Shown: in pieces, positions 25,078-34,147 of the stretch
Layout of the letters: every line of letters begins with the position of its first letter
Position numbering within the stretch: position 1 is the first letter of the stretch
NCBI GenBank assembly: GCA_002702705.1
Contig: PABH01000013.1
Span: 1-64,000, forward strand
DNA length: 64,000 nt
Source: Anaerolineaceae bacterium
GTDB lineage: Bacteria; Chloroflexota; Anaerolineae; Anaerolineales; Anaerolineaceae
Reading direction: 5' to 3'
Position numbers and translations under genes: made by a program
Notes under the pieces: model-generated
What the model was told of the DNA's origin: nothing
Seen by the model: only the letters and a program-made list of their open reading frames with translations
The model's database searches: none

Positions 25078-26772
25078 ATGAAACGTTTTGGACGCTGGAT
25101 AAAGAAAATTTTCCTTCCACCGCAGGATGCAAGTACGGCCGTACGTTTGTTACCTTATGGAATAATTGTTGTTTTAATTATTGGCGTTATTCTTTTTGCT
25201 ACCGGTAGTTGGGAATACACCAACACCACGGAATTTTGCGGAACGGCTTGCCATACCATGCCGCCTCAATATGTTACCCACCAACTTTCCGACCATGCTC
25301 GCGTCACCTGTGAAGATTGTCATTTGGGTCGGGCTGAGCTGGCAACCCAAATTGTGCGTAAAATTCAATATTCATGGCAAACGGGTTCTGCGATGGTCAC
25401 GAACAGTTATGAATACCCCATTATTGCCCGGAATATGCGCCCGGCCAATGAGGTTTGTGAAACCTGCCATTATCCTCAGGTTTTTTCTAGTGATCGTTTA
25501 ATTGAATTAGAACGGTATAAACTGGATGAAAATAATACTTTAAATACCACATACCTCATTATGAAAACAGGTGGCGGTACGGAACGTGAGGGCCTTGGTT
25601 TTGGTATTCACTGGCATATCGAAAATCCGGTTTATTTTTACGCAACCGATGAAGAACGTCAAGAAATCCCTTATGTGGTTGTTGAAAATGATGATGGCAG
25701 TATGACGGAATATATTGATTCCGAATCAGGGTTTAACCCAGCCATGATTTCAACCGAAGATTTAGAGCCGATGGACTGTATCACCTGCCATAATCGAACT
25801 GCGCATGGTATTACCAACCCGGATGATAAGATTGATCAACTGATGTCTCGCGGCGAAATTTCCGCAGATATTCCCTATATCCGCAACCAGGCCAGCCTGG
25901 TGCTACGCAGTAATTATGAAGACCAAGAATCTGCCCGCCTGGGGATTGAAAAACTTCTCGATAATTACGAACGAGATTATCCTTTGGCTTATCAAAAATA
26001 TAAAGCCGAATTGGAAGTTGCTGTAGAAAAATTATGGGCTTATTACGAAAATGCAGTCTTTTTTGATCAGGAAATGAAATGGGACACTCATCCGGATAAT
26101 GCACAGCACCTGGATTCACCCGGTTGTTTCCGCTGCCATGATGGAAAACACCTTACAGAAGAAAACGAAGCCGTTCGTTTAGAATGTAATATTTGCCATT
26201 CAATCCCGGTTGTTTCCGGACCGAATGAATTTGTCACCGATATTGAAGTCAGCAAGGGGATTGAGCCGGAAAACCATAAAAACAGCAATTGGATTGGCTT
26301 GCACCGGGAATATTTTGATGATACCTGCGCGAACTGTCACACCGTTGAAGATCCCGGTGGTGCCAGCAATACATCTTTCTGTTCCAACTCCGGTTGCCAC
26401 GGCCAAAGTTGGGAATATGCCGGCTTTAACGCACCCAAACTGCGTGAGTTATTAGAAGAAATGGTGAAAGTCCAGCCCACGCAGCAGCCGGAAGAACCCC
26501 TCCAGCCTGGTGAAACACCGACCTATGAATCAATCGCCGGATTGTTTGATAAATGTACAGTTTGCCATGGGGATGACAGCTTAAAAGGCGTCAACCTTTC
26601 CAGTTATGAAACTATCATGGCCGGTGCTGATGATGGTCCGTTGGTTGTTCCTGGCGATGCGGAAAACAGTTTAATCGTGATTGCCCAATCTCAAGATCAA
26701 GCGCATTTTGGTCAATTCACTCCGCAGGAATTGGAACGAATCGTTGAATGGATTAATGCAGGCGCTGAGTAA
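25078..26772 (+). CDS. NapC/NirT-like multihaem cytochrome with C-terminal monohaem module
   Basis: A 564-residue membrane-anchored cytochrome. One N-terminal helix (about 24-43) is followed by an outer multihaem domain. Canonical CXXCH sites: CEDCH, CETCH, CITCH, CFRCH, CNICH, CANCH, and CTVCH in the last 90 residues. Two non-canonical sites also occur: CGTACH right after the helix (CX3CH, in the NapC/NrfH-like FCGTxCHTMPP context) and CSNSGCH (CX4CH). The C-terminal domain (about 475-564) is a cytochrome c module like that ending the cytochrome b gene product. NapC/NirT proteins oxidise membrane quinol and pass electrons to outer partners, the likely role here. The ATG at 25078 is chosen because of GGAGG 7 nt upstream and because the anchor starts there. 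Confidence 0.88.
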   Translation: MKRFGRWIKKIFLPPQDASTAVRLLPYGIIVVLIIGVILFATGSWEYTNTTEFCGTACHTMPPQYVTHQLSDHARVTCEDCHLGRAELATQIVRKIQYSWQTGSAMVTNSYEYPIIARNMRPANEVCETCHYPQVFSSDRLIELERYKLDENNTLNTTYLIMKTGGGTEREGLGFGIHWHIENPVYFYATDEERQEIPYVVVENDDGSMTEYIDSESGFNPAMISTEDLEPMDCITCHNRTAHGITNPDDKIDQLMSRGEISADIPYIRNQASLVLRSNYEDQESARLGIEKLLDNYERDYPLAYQKYKAELEVAVEKLWAYYENAVFFDQEMKWDTHPDNAQHLDSPGCFRCHDGKHLTEENEAVRLECNICHSIPVVSGPNEFVTDIEVSKGIEPENHKNSNWIGLHREYFDDTCANCHTVEDPGGASNTSFCSNSGCHGQSWEYAGFNAPKLRELLEEMVKVQPTQQPEEPLQPGETPTYESIAGLFDKCTVCHGDDSLKGVNLSSYETIMAGADDGPLVVPGDAENSLIVIAQSQDQAHFGQFTPQELERIVEWINAGAE

Positions 26773-26797
26773 TTTAATCTGACTGTAAAATAAAGTT

Positions 26798-26841
26798 AAT
26801 GGATAAACCATATATTGTGTTTTGGTTTATCCATTTTTTTA
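26798..26841 (+). terminator. Terminator after the NapC-like gene
   Basis: A 13-bp perfect stem (26798-26810 with 26823-26835), 12-nt loop, and a T-run. Confidence 0.88.
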
Positions 26842-26913
26842 TTAAGATAAGTAACACTTATACACCTTGATAAGTTCAAACTTCGTTAATTTGGTCATAT
26901 TTACACAAAAACT

Positions 26914-26977
26914 ATGACATTCATCATGAAACTAACAAAAGTGAAAAAAAACACAAGTCTTTTTAATGTATAATTAA
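26914..26977 (+). promoter_or_regulatory. Promoter region of the nonahaem gene with the same conserved upstream box
   Basis: ATGACATTCATC (26914-26925) and TTTTTAATGTATAATTAA (26960-26977; TATAAT at 26969-26974), spaced 46 bp. A CACAAA string lies a few bases before the first box in both copies. Confidence 0.6.
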
Positions 26978-27058
26978 TAATTGAATTAAAGAGATTTCCG
27001 GTCAGTTTTCACAACATTGTATTTTCTGATTTTTAAAAACATTTAAGGAGAATTATTT

Positions 27059-28222
27059 ATGAAGGAAAACAAATTCCTTAACGTTAGGTTTTTGCCACTT
27101 CTCCTGCTGGTCATGGTCGTTTTGATAGCAGCCAGTTTTTGGTTTGTTTCACCAGTAGCTGCACAAGACGGCACAGGTGATGAACCATCCAATGCGGCTT
27201 GTTTATCCTGCCATGCTGAAGCATCCACTCCGATGGAACTACCAAATGGTGAATTGTTATCGATCCAAATTAGCGTTGATAATTTTGGTAAATCCGTACA
27301 CGGTCGTAATGAGGTGTCTTGTGTAACCTGTCATGTTGATATCAGTGGTTTCCCTCATCCCGAAAATGATGCTGCAACGATTCATGAATACAAAGTTGGT
27401 TATTTAGATACCTGTGCAGAATGCCATGAAGAACAGGCTTCCCAAACCCAAGACAGTATTCATGGTATGCTGTTGGCTGAGGGCAATACCAATGCACCAA
27501 CCTGTATGGACTGTCATAACCCGCACACCCAGCCATTTGTTGATGAAGTCAGTAAAGCGACATTTGCCCAGGTTTGTGCCCAATGCCATAATGGTATTTA
27601 TGAAGAGTACAGTAATACGGTCCATGGCTCAGCCCTAATCAACGAGGGGAATCAAGATGTTCCTGGCTGTGTGGATTGTCATGGCGTGCATTCAATTGCT
27701 GATCCCACAACGGCAGAGTTCCGTAACAGTTCCATTTATATGTGTGCGAACTGTCATACTGATGAAAGTATCATGGGAAAATATGGTATTTCCACTGATG
27801 TGTTAGATACCTATGTTGCTGATTTTCATGGCACAACCGTAACCATCTTTGAAGAGACAGAACCCGGTCAGCTTACCAATAAGGCTGTTTGTTACGATTG
27901 TCATGGTATTCATGATATTCTAAGTGTTAATGACCCCAACAAGGGCCTGGCTGTGAAAGAAAATATGCTTGCAGCCTGCCAAAAATGTCATCCGGATGCG
28001 ACCACGAATTTCCCCGATTCATGGCTAAGTCACTATCGACCTGACCGAGAGAAATTCCCGCTGGTTTATTATGTCGATCTGTTTTACAAAATATTAATTC
28101 CAACCGTATTAGGCGGTATGGCAATCTTTGTCCTGAGTGATGTCTATTTCCGACTTCGGAAACGCTTTCAGAAACCTGCCGCCGAGTCGGTCAGTGAATC
28201 CAAAGACGTGGAAAAGGAGTAA
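27059..28222 (+). CDS. Nonahaem c-type cytochrome with C-terminal membrane anchor
   Basis: A 387-residue exported protein. Signal peptide at about 1-38 (ending SPVAAQDG). Nine CXXCH sites: CLSCH, CVTCH, CAECH, CMDCH, CAQCH, CVDCH, CANCH, CYDCH, CQKCH. Many are followed by N/D-P-H or GxH segments (CMDCHNPHTQ, CVDCHGVHS, CYDCHGIHD), as in cytochrome c3/c7-like and NrfH-linked multihaem chains, giving His ligands. One membrane helix near residues 339-360 precedes a short basic cytosolic tail, so the haem domain is held at the outer surface. AAGGAG lies 9 nt before the ATG. The cytochrome b-type gene begins 1 bp after its stop codon, indicating translational coupling and a shared complex. Confidence 0.9.
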   Translation: MKENKFLNVRFLPLLLLVMVVLIAASFWFVSPVAAQDGTGDEPSNAACLSCHAEASTPMELPNGELLSIQISVDNFGKSVHGRNEVSCVTCHVDISGFPHPENDAATIHEYKVGYLDTCAECHEEQASQTQDSIHGMLLAEGNTNAPTCMDCHNPHTQPFVDEVSKATFAQVCAQCHNGIYEEYSNTVHGSALINEGNQDVPGCVDCHGVHSIADPTTAEFRNSSIYMCANCHTDESIMGKYGISTDVLDTYVADFHGTTVTIFEETEPGQLTNKAVCYDCHGIHDILSVNDPNKGLAVKENMLAACQKCHPDATTNFPDSWLSHYRPDREKFPLVYYVDLFYKILIPTVLGGMAIFVLSDVYFRLRKRFQKPAAESVSESKDVEKE

Positions 28223-28223
28223 G

Positions 28224-29384
28224 ATGATGAGTAAAGAAACTAAAACCTATCTGCGTTTTGATGTTGCCCGCCGGATTGAGCATCTTTTGATGATCTTGTC
28301 ATTTACAACCCTTGGCTTGACCGGATTGATTCAAAAATTTGCATTAAATGATATTTCCCTGTGGTTGGTAAAAGTTTTGGGTGGTATCGAAACAGTCCGT
28401 ATTATCCATCGTGTTGCGGCAACCGTGTTTATTCTGGAGGGAATCTATCATTTGATTCTCTTGGGTTATATTCTTTATGTTCAACGCAAACAAGCCACCA
28501 TGATGCCCGGTATTAAAGATGCTACCGATGCCCTGCAAGTATTTTTGCACAATCTTGGCCTGGGTAAAAAATATCCAAAAATGCCGCGCTATAACTTCAC
28601 CGAAAAAGCCGAATACCTGGCGATGGTATGGGGTTTTGTGTTGATGGGATTAACCGGCTTTATGTTGTGGAATCCCATTCTGACAGCAAAACTGCTGCCT
28701 GGTGAGTTTATCCCGGCTGCGAAAGCAGCGCATGGCGCAGAAGCCGTCCTGGCGGTTTTGGCGATCATTCTCTGGCATTTTTACAATGTGCATATCAAAC
28801 ATTGGAACTGGTCAATGATCAAAGGACACCTTACCAGACACGAGATGGAAGAAGAACATGGTCAGGAACTGGAACAAATTGAATCCGGTGAAGTTTATGT
28901 ACCACCCGCACCATCTGTGTACAAAAAACGCATGGCCATTTTTGCCCCCCTGTCAGCGGTTTTGTCCATTGCATTAATTGCTGGTTTGATCTTTTTTATT
29001 ACCTTTGAAGATTCGGCAATTACCACGGTGCCGCCAGTATATGCTGATGTGGATGTATTTGTGCCGCAAACCCCAACGCCGATGCCAACGCAAGTCCCAA
29101 CCCCGACCCCTGATCCGGCTATGGCAAACACATGGGATGGTGGTATTAATTCTATTTTTGAACAACAATGTGGTTTGTGCCATGGGAATAATGGCGGTTT
29201 GTCAATTGAGACCTATTCGGGTGTCATCCAGGGTGGTGACAGCGGACCCATTATTATCCCCGGTTCACCGGATGCCAGTTCCGTGTTAACAATTGCTGAT
29301 CCGGCAAATAGCCATCCTGGTCAATTCACGGAAGATCAGCTTGAAAAAATCCGTGTATGGATTTCAAATGGTGCACCGAAATAA
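28224..29384 (+). CDS. Cytochrome b-type membrane subunit fused to a monohaem cytochrome c
   Basis: A 386-residue protein. Four core helices resemble formate dehydrogenase gamma/cytochrome b561-type dihaem subunits, with His at RRIEHLLM, IIHRVAATVF, GIYHLILL, AAHGAEA and WHFYNVHIKHW as haem ligand candidates; a fifth helix (about 235-257) leads to a Pro/Thr linker and a C-terminal module with one CGLCH site. That module matches the end of the NapC-like protein: (C)xxCHG...SxETYxxxxxGxDxGPxxxPGxxxxSxxxIA...GQFTxxxLExIxxWIxxGA. Role: quinol oxidation at the membrane and transfer to the fused haem and to the nonahaem partner encoded just upstream. Start at 28224 (or 28227) behind AAAGGAGT; a longer frame overlaps the upstream gene and lacks a site. 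Confidence 0.88.
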   Translation: MMSKETKTYLRFDVARRIEHLLMILSFTTLGLTGLIQKFALNDISLWLVKVLGGIETVRIIHRVAATVFILEGIYHLILLGYILYVQRKQATMMPGIKDATDALQVFLHNLGLGKKYPKMPRYNFTEKAEYLAMVWGFVLMGLTGFMLWNPILTAKLLPGEFIPAAKAAHGAEAVLAVLAIILWHFYNVHIKHWNWSMIKGHLTRHEMEEEHGQELEQIESGEVYVPPAPSVYKKRMAIFAPLSAVLSIALIAGLIFFITFEDSAITTVPPVYADVDVFVPQTPTPMPTQVPTPTPDPAMANTWDGGINSIFEQQCGLCHGNNGGLSIETYSGVIQGGDSGPIIIPGSPDASSVLTIADPANSHPGQFTEDQLEKIRVWISNGAPK

Positions 29385-29401
29385 GAAATAATTTTCCTAA
29401 C

Positions 29402-29435
29402 AAAACACCGCTTTTCGAGGCGGTGTTTTTTGTTT
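29402..29435 (+). terminator. Terminator of the nonahaem/cytochrome b operon
   Basis: Stem AAAACACCGC/GCGGTGTTTT (29402-29411 with 29420-29429), loop 8 nt, T-run. Confidence 0.9.
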
Positions 29436-29857
29436 AATACGGTCATTTGAAATGTGGATTGATGGAAATCGCTATTGATGGTGCAAAAAATAACGCTGCA
29501 GCTGGGTGAATTGCCCTATATTTTTTATGGACAGGGTTTAATCAAGGGTTTATCATTAAGTAGACAAACAAAATGTAAAAACAACTTTAAATGTCTACGT
29601 TTTGTCAACGTCCATCCGGTATAAATAGATATAACATAAACATAAGCACGGGGGCGTATGCAAAACTGGGGGCGATTTACAGGGGACATACGCCAGAGAG
29701 GATCGATAGTGTCAAGGGGAAAACATTATCGATCTTTTTTTACCAAGTTGTAGAAGTTGGGTTTGGTTTGCGAAAAAATTGAACTTGTTATGGAAATTTA
29801 TAACTGACAATATAAGGTGAACAAACAACTCACCATGTCAGACTTTTTCTGAATTTG
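29436..29857. other. Intergenic region without a supported gene
   Basis: About 420 bp between the cytochrome operon terminator and the stop of mutS2. A 63-codon open frame at 29591-29782 has no ribosome site or recognisable product. I see no clear RNA or repeat. Confidence 0.5.
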
Positions 29858-32287
29858 TTAATCGTTGTTCAAAAAAGCAACGGTGACCCCATCCCCGCCT
29901 TCACGTTCCGTTCCGCTTTCCCAGCGGTTAATATATTGGGATTGGGTTAATGCCTGGCGCACTACCTGGCGTAATTTTCCGGTACCTTTGCCGTGAATGA
30001 TACGGACAAAGGGCATAGCTGCCAGATAAGCGTTTTCCACAAAATTCTCCAAACCTGCCAGAGCATCTTCTGCCATTTGTCCGCGCAGGTCAAGTTCTGA
30101 ACCCGGTGAAGGATGATTTACGGAAATAATAGCGGGGTTTTCTTGTTTTGCCGATTGTTCCAGCACCTTCCGCACCCGGGAATTTAACTTCGGCTGCTGC
30201 TGTACCGCGGCGGATTCACTTTCATCTTGGGCGCCAGGAAGCTGGATATCTTTTAATTCTGCCCGGATGCGCAAATTACCAACCTGCACTTCCACATCGG
30301 ATTCTGTGATTGCTGTAATGACACCTTTCATGCCAACAGACCGCACCTTTACCTTATCGCCCAATTTGAACGAGCGAGGACTGCTTGATGCTTCCTTACG
30401 GATAACTGGTGTTTGGACCTCCGCTTGTATGGCGTCCGCTTTTTCTTCCATTGCCTTTAAGGCTTCCAATGGCTGGCGGGCGCGGGCTAGATCTCGCCGC
30501 AGCAGGCGGATTTCTTCTTGTAAGGTTTCCACCGTGTCTTCAGCTTCCTGCCGGGCTTTTTCTAAAATTTCCAGGCGTTGGTCTTCGATTTTTTCGAGTT
30601 TTTGATCCAGTTCTTTTTCTTTATCTCGGGCGCGTTTGCGTGCTTTTTCAGCAGAGCGCCTTTCCCGGCGGGCAATTTTGTTTTGGCGGTGAATTTCGTT
30701 TAACAAATCTTCCGCATGCAGTTCATTCGGGTCCACCCGGCTGCGGGCATCTTCAATGATTTCTTTTTGCAGACCCAAACGTTCACAAATGGCCAGGGCA
30801 TTGGAACGCCCTGGTAAACCAATCAGCAGGTGATAGGTGGGTTTTAAGGTGCGCAGGTTAAATTCCATGCTGGCATTAATTACCCCGGGTGTGCTGTGAG
30901 CATAGGCTTTTAATTCGGGATAGTGGGTGGCGATGATGCTGGTGATTTGGTGACTCACCAGGAAGGTTAATAATGCTTGAGCCAGGGCAGATCCTTCTTG
31001 TGGATCTGTGCCCGAGCCTAATTCATCAAATAATACCAGACAGGTACTGGTGGCTTGTTTTAAAATGCGGGTGATATTGGTGATATGCCCGGAGAATGTT
31101 GATAGGGATTGTTCGATTGATTGTTCGTCACCAATGTCGGCGAAAATATCCGAAAAAACGGAAAGCTGGCTGCCGGATTGGGCGGGGATGTGCAGGCCGG
31201 ATTGCGCCATTAAGGCTAATAAACCGACTGTTTTTAAACTGACGGTTTTTCCACCCGTGTTTGGCCCGGTGATAATCACTCCAAACGTCTCATCATCCAA
31301 TTCTACATCAATCGCGACCACGGTGTTGGGGTCTAATAAGGGGTGGCGGGCATCCCTTAAACGAATAGTGCTGCCGGGGTGCCCCTCTGCTTTTTCCTGG
31401 AAGTTAACCATAATCGGTTCCACCGCATCCAGATCTTCGGCGTATTTGGCTTTCATTAAGATTAGGTCAAATTTGGCCAAAGCGTAAACCAGGTTGCGGA
31501 TGGTGTAAACTTCTGCGCCAATCTGATCACTTAACTCACTGAGAATACGCCGGATCTCATCCCGTTCTTCGAGTTGTAATTCATGCCAGCGGTTGTTCAG
31601 CTCGACGGTGGACAGTGGTTCGATGAACAGTGTTGCGCCGGAAGAGGATTGGTCGTGGATGATGGCTTTGATACGCCCTTTGAACTCAGCCCGCAGCGGG
31701 ATGACATACCGCCCGTTACGTTGGGTGATAATCGCTTCTTGCAGTAGTTTGATTTTGTTTGGGTCAGAAATCATTTGCTGCAGTTTGCCCAACAGGCGAT
31801 CATGAGCGATTTTGGTTTCTTTCCGAATGCTGGCGAGTTTGGGTGTGGCATTATCGGCTACTTCGCCGCGATCGGTGATGATTTTGGAGATGGCCTCGAT
31901 GATGCCGGGAGGGGGAACCATATCCTGCCCTAATTCCGCCAGGTGAGGGGTCTTATCCGCGTTACTTTCCAGAACACGGTGTAGATCACGGCCGGCAATG
32001 AGGGTTGTTTTAATCGTTAGTAGTTCGCTGGCTTCTAACACACCGTGCTGTGCGGCGCGGTTTACCCAGGGTCGAATATCGCGGCTGCCGCCGACACTCA
32101 CTTCGGCTTGCAGGCTGAGTAAATAGCGCGCTTCGGAGGTGGCGGCGAGGCTTGTTTGCACCAGGTCCAGCTTGTTTTCGGGACGCAAATTAAAGGCCAG
32201 TTCTTTGGAAGCACTGAAAGCCGCGTATTCTGCCAGTTTTGATTGGATTTTATTAAATTCAAGTGTGTTTAACGTTTTTTGGTCCAT
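29858..32287 (-). CDS. mutS2: MutS2 endonuclease/ribosome-rescue ATPase
   Basis: An 809-residue homodimeric ATPase. N-terminal lever/clamp region (1-320), Walker A GPNTGGKTVS, Walker B-type DELGSGTDPQEG, then a long coiled coil (about 515-640, many K/E/R heptads), a KOW-like segment (FKLGDKVKVRSVGMKG) and a C-terminal Smr nuclease domain with DLRGQMAEDA and IHGKGTGKLR. MutS2 suppresses homologous recombination in some bacteria and splits collided ribosomes in others. Slightly longer than the usual 780-790. The start at 32287 has only a weak ribosome site. Monocistronic. Confidence 0.95.
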   Translation of the reverse strand: MDQKTLNTLEFNKIQSKLAEYAAFSASKELAFNLRPENKLDLVQTSLAATSEARYLLSLQAEVSVGGSRDIRPWVNRAAQHGVLEASELLTIKTTLIAGRDLHRVLESNADKTPHLAELGQDMVPPPGIIEAISKIITDRGEVADNATPKLASIRKETKIAHDRLLGKLQQMISDPNKIKLLQEAIITQRNGRYVIPLRAEFKGRIKAIIHDQSSSGATLFIEPLSTVELNNRWHELQLEERDEIRRILSELSDQIGAEVYTIRNLVYALAKFDLILMKAKYAEDLDAVEPIMVNFQEKAEGHPGSTIRLRDARHPLLDPNTVVAIDVELDDETFGVIITGPNTGGKTVSLKTVGLLALMAQSGLHIPAQSGSQLSVFSDIFADIGDEQSIEQSLSTFSGHITNITRILKQATSTCLVLFDELGSGTDPQEGSALAQALLTFLVSHQITSIIATHYPELKAYAHSTPGVINASMEFNLRTLKPTYHLLIGLPGRSNALAICERLGLQKEIIEDARSRVDPNELHAEDLLNEIHRQNKIARRERRSAEKARKRARDKEKELDQKLEKIEDQRLEILEKARQEAEDTVETLQEEIRLLRRDLARARQPLEALKAMEEKADAIQAEVQTPVIRKEASSSPRSFKLGDKVKVRSVGMKGVITAITESDVEVQVGNLRIRAELKDIQLPGAQDESESAAVQQQPKLNSRVRKVLEQSAKQENPAIISVNHPSPGSELDLRGQMAEDALAGLENFVENAYLAAMPFVRIIHGKGTGKLRQVVRQALTQSQYINRWESGTEREGGDGVTVAFLNND

Positions 32288-32415
32288 AGTATCGATGCGA
32301 GTTTACCATAAAATGAGGGGCATATATAGGGGGCAGGATATCCGCTTGTTAAAAACCATTCCAGTGGGGGTGCGGCAGCTGGTCAATTGGGTAGGAAGGG
32401 ATTATGGTTACCATT

Positions 32416-33372
32416 TTATTTAGTGTGTACCGCGAAAAATTCCTGGATCAAATCGAGATCCAGGTAACCATGACCGCCTTCATCGAAACGGATATAGGTA
32501 ACGTCTTTGTTTAAGGTTTCTAGCAGGGATATAAACCGATCCACTGGTTCGATTGGGGCACGATCATCATCTGCAGTGTGGAAGATCAAAAGCGGTACAT
32601 GGATCTCATCTGCCCATTGAATGGCGGAACGGCGTTCGTATTCCTCCGGCACTTCTTCCGGTGTACCACCCACGCGTTCTATCAGTATAGATTGCATGCT
32701 TCCCCCCTCACGGAAATGATATACGGAAGCTAAATCTGGCACACCACCTGCTATGATGGCTGCTCGCACACGATCATCCATCCTGAGGACTTCATAAGTC
32801 ATAATACTTCCACGTGATCCGCCCAACATGACAATCTTGTTGCTGTCCGCAAAGGTGCAACGTTCGGCGAAATCCAGTAATTTGATCACATCCTGGACAT
32901 CATCTCCGCCAAATTCGTCTTTTCCGGTGCCATTGAATGTTTCGCGGTACTGGCTGGCGAACACAATCGCTTTTAGTGGGATTGCAAAATAGGACGGGAC
33001 GAATGGTTGAACTGCGCCCAAATCTGCGTTTCCGCCGCGATTATAGATCAAAATGGGATAGGGGTTTGGCTGTTCAAGATAATCCTTGGGGGCAGCGATG
33101 TACCCTTCCACAATGTTCCCCTGGCTGAGATAGGTGAATGCATAGGTATAAGCCGCCTCGTCGTTTTCTGCAACAGTGGAACTGACTTCTTCCAGCGATA
33201 AAACATCATCCAGATTGATCAATTCCTCGATGGAGTGGATTAATGGCGGCGGGGTTGCCGTTGGGGTGTTGCTGGCGGTGGGGGTAATAGTCGGCTGCGT
33301 TTGGATAACAACCGGTGTACATGAGGCAAGTATAAAGATGAAAGCGGGGAGTATTTTGATAGTGAATTTCAT
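32416..33372 (-). CDS. Lipoprotein alpha/beta hydrolase (S9/dienelactone hydrolase-like)
   Basis: A 318-residue lipoprotein; lipobox ILASC at about residues 14-18, followed by a Thr/Pro-rich linker. The hydrolase has the nucleophile elbow LGGSRGSI (Ser), the acid in HTADDDRAPI and the His in EGGHGYLD, in the order and spacing of prolyl-oligopeptidase-type peptidases. The oxyanion region is YNRGGNADLG. It should cleave peptides or esters outside the membrane; the substrate is unknown. The next gene on this strand is 130 bp downstream. Confidence 0.85.
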   Translation of the reverse strand: MKFTIKILPAFIFILASCTPVVIQTQPTITPTASNTPTATPPPLIHSIEELINLDDVLSLEEVSSTVAENDEAAYTYAFTYLSQGNIVEGYIAAPKDYLEQPNPYPILIYNRGGNADLGAVQPFVPSYFAIPLKAIVFASQYRETFNGTGKDEFGGDDVQDVIKLLDFAERCTFADSNKIVMLGGSRGSIMTYEVLRMDDRVRAAIIAGGVPDLASVYHFREGGSMQSILIERVGGTPEEVPEEYERRSAIQWADEIHVPLLIFHTADDDRAPIEPVDRFISLLETLNKDVTYIRFDEGGHGYLDLDLIQEFFAVHTK

Positions 33373-33419
33373 GATTGGAGTAATTCCTTTTCAGAAAAGC
33401 AAGCGATCATTAATGTTTT

Positions 33420-33615
33420 GTAGGTTGGGCAAAGATTGGTTGGGTTTAACTTGATTAGCTCGATAGATTCGTTAAAAATTAATAATGTTTGAGGTGTGCC
33501 CAACGTTTTGATGTGGATATGAAAATTATTGGGCACGTACCCATCCAAGTGTTATGAAGGAGGATGAACCCTCGCGTTCAATTATTTTTGATAATAAGTA
33601 CATGCCCAACCCACC
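33420..33615. repeat. Left copy of the composite REP-like repeat flanking the RAYT gene
   Basis: Starts GTAGGTTGGGCAAAGATTG and ends TGCCCAACCCACC. It contains two dyads, GGTTGGGCA...TGCCCAACG and TTGGGCACG...CATGCCCAA (33529-33537 with 33601-33609). The layout matches 34148-34342 at an offset of 728 bp. Confidence 0.85.
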
Positions 33616-34086
33616 TTATTGGAAACGGCGGATTGTGGAATATTTCCAATCCATCGCGTTTTCGACGTATCCATGTTTTACGGGGTTAAAATGTACATAA
33701 TTGATATGTTTCTCAAAATCCTTTTCATCGGTTATAAAATGTTCCCAATAACGACGCTGCCATATTGTTCGCTCTCTTTTGTTTTTTCTGGATTCAGAGA
33801 TCGGTGTATTTAATGATTTTTTCCAATTTTTGCTGAAATATCCTTTGATCAAATTCCATCGTAGAGGATAATTTGCATCTCCCTCCGGTAAAGACCAAAT
33901 CGAATGGAAGTGGTCTGGCAAAATTACCAATGCTTGAACAAAATAAGGATGTTTCTCCTTTGTCCAGAGGAAAGCATCTTTTAATAATTGAACAGCCTGT
34001 GGATTTTCAAAAACAGGTTGGCGTTCATAGGTAACCACCGTGAAAAAATAGGTGCCCCCTGGAATAAACATCCGTCTATATTTCAT
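33616..34086 (-). CDS. REP-associated tyrosine transposase (RAYT, IS200-like Y1 fold)
   Basis: A 156-residue protein of the Y1_Tnp/RAYT group. The HUH-like metal motif is seen in ILPDHFHSIWSLPEG, the N-terminal RRMFIPGGTYFFTVVTYERQPVF strand is typical, and the C-terminal EKHINYVHFNPVKHGYV carries the catalytic Tyr region. RAYTs bind and cut single-stranded DNA at palindromic REP hairpins and are thought to spread them; they lack the terminal ends of an IS. The gene lies between direct copies of a palindrome-rich repeat. The stop codon abuts the left copy and the start is 61 bp from the right copy. Confidence 0.92.
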   Translation of the reverse strand: MKYRRMFIPGGTYFFTVVTYERQPVFENPQAVQLLKDAFLWTKEKHPYFVQALVILPDHFHSIWSLPEGDANYPLRWNLIKGYFSKNWKKSLNTPISESRKNKRERTIWQRRYWEHFITDEKDFEKHINYVHFNPVKHGYVENAMDWKYSTIRRFQ

Positions 34087-34147
34087 CTTTTAATTATAGT
34101 GAAATCGTTGAACTCGGTAATATAAAAATAGGGGCGAATTTGTAATG

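Noticed and set aside
29591-29782. Plus-strand 63-codon frame between the cytochrome operon and mutS2
   Set aside because: No ribosome site, no homologous look, low-complexity composition.
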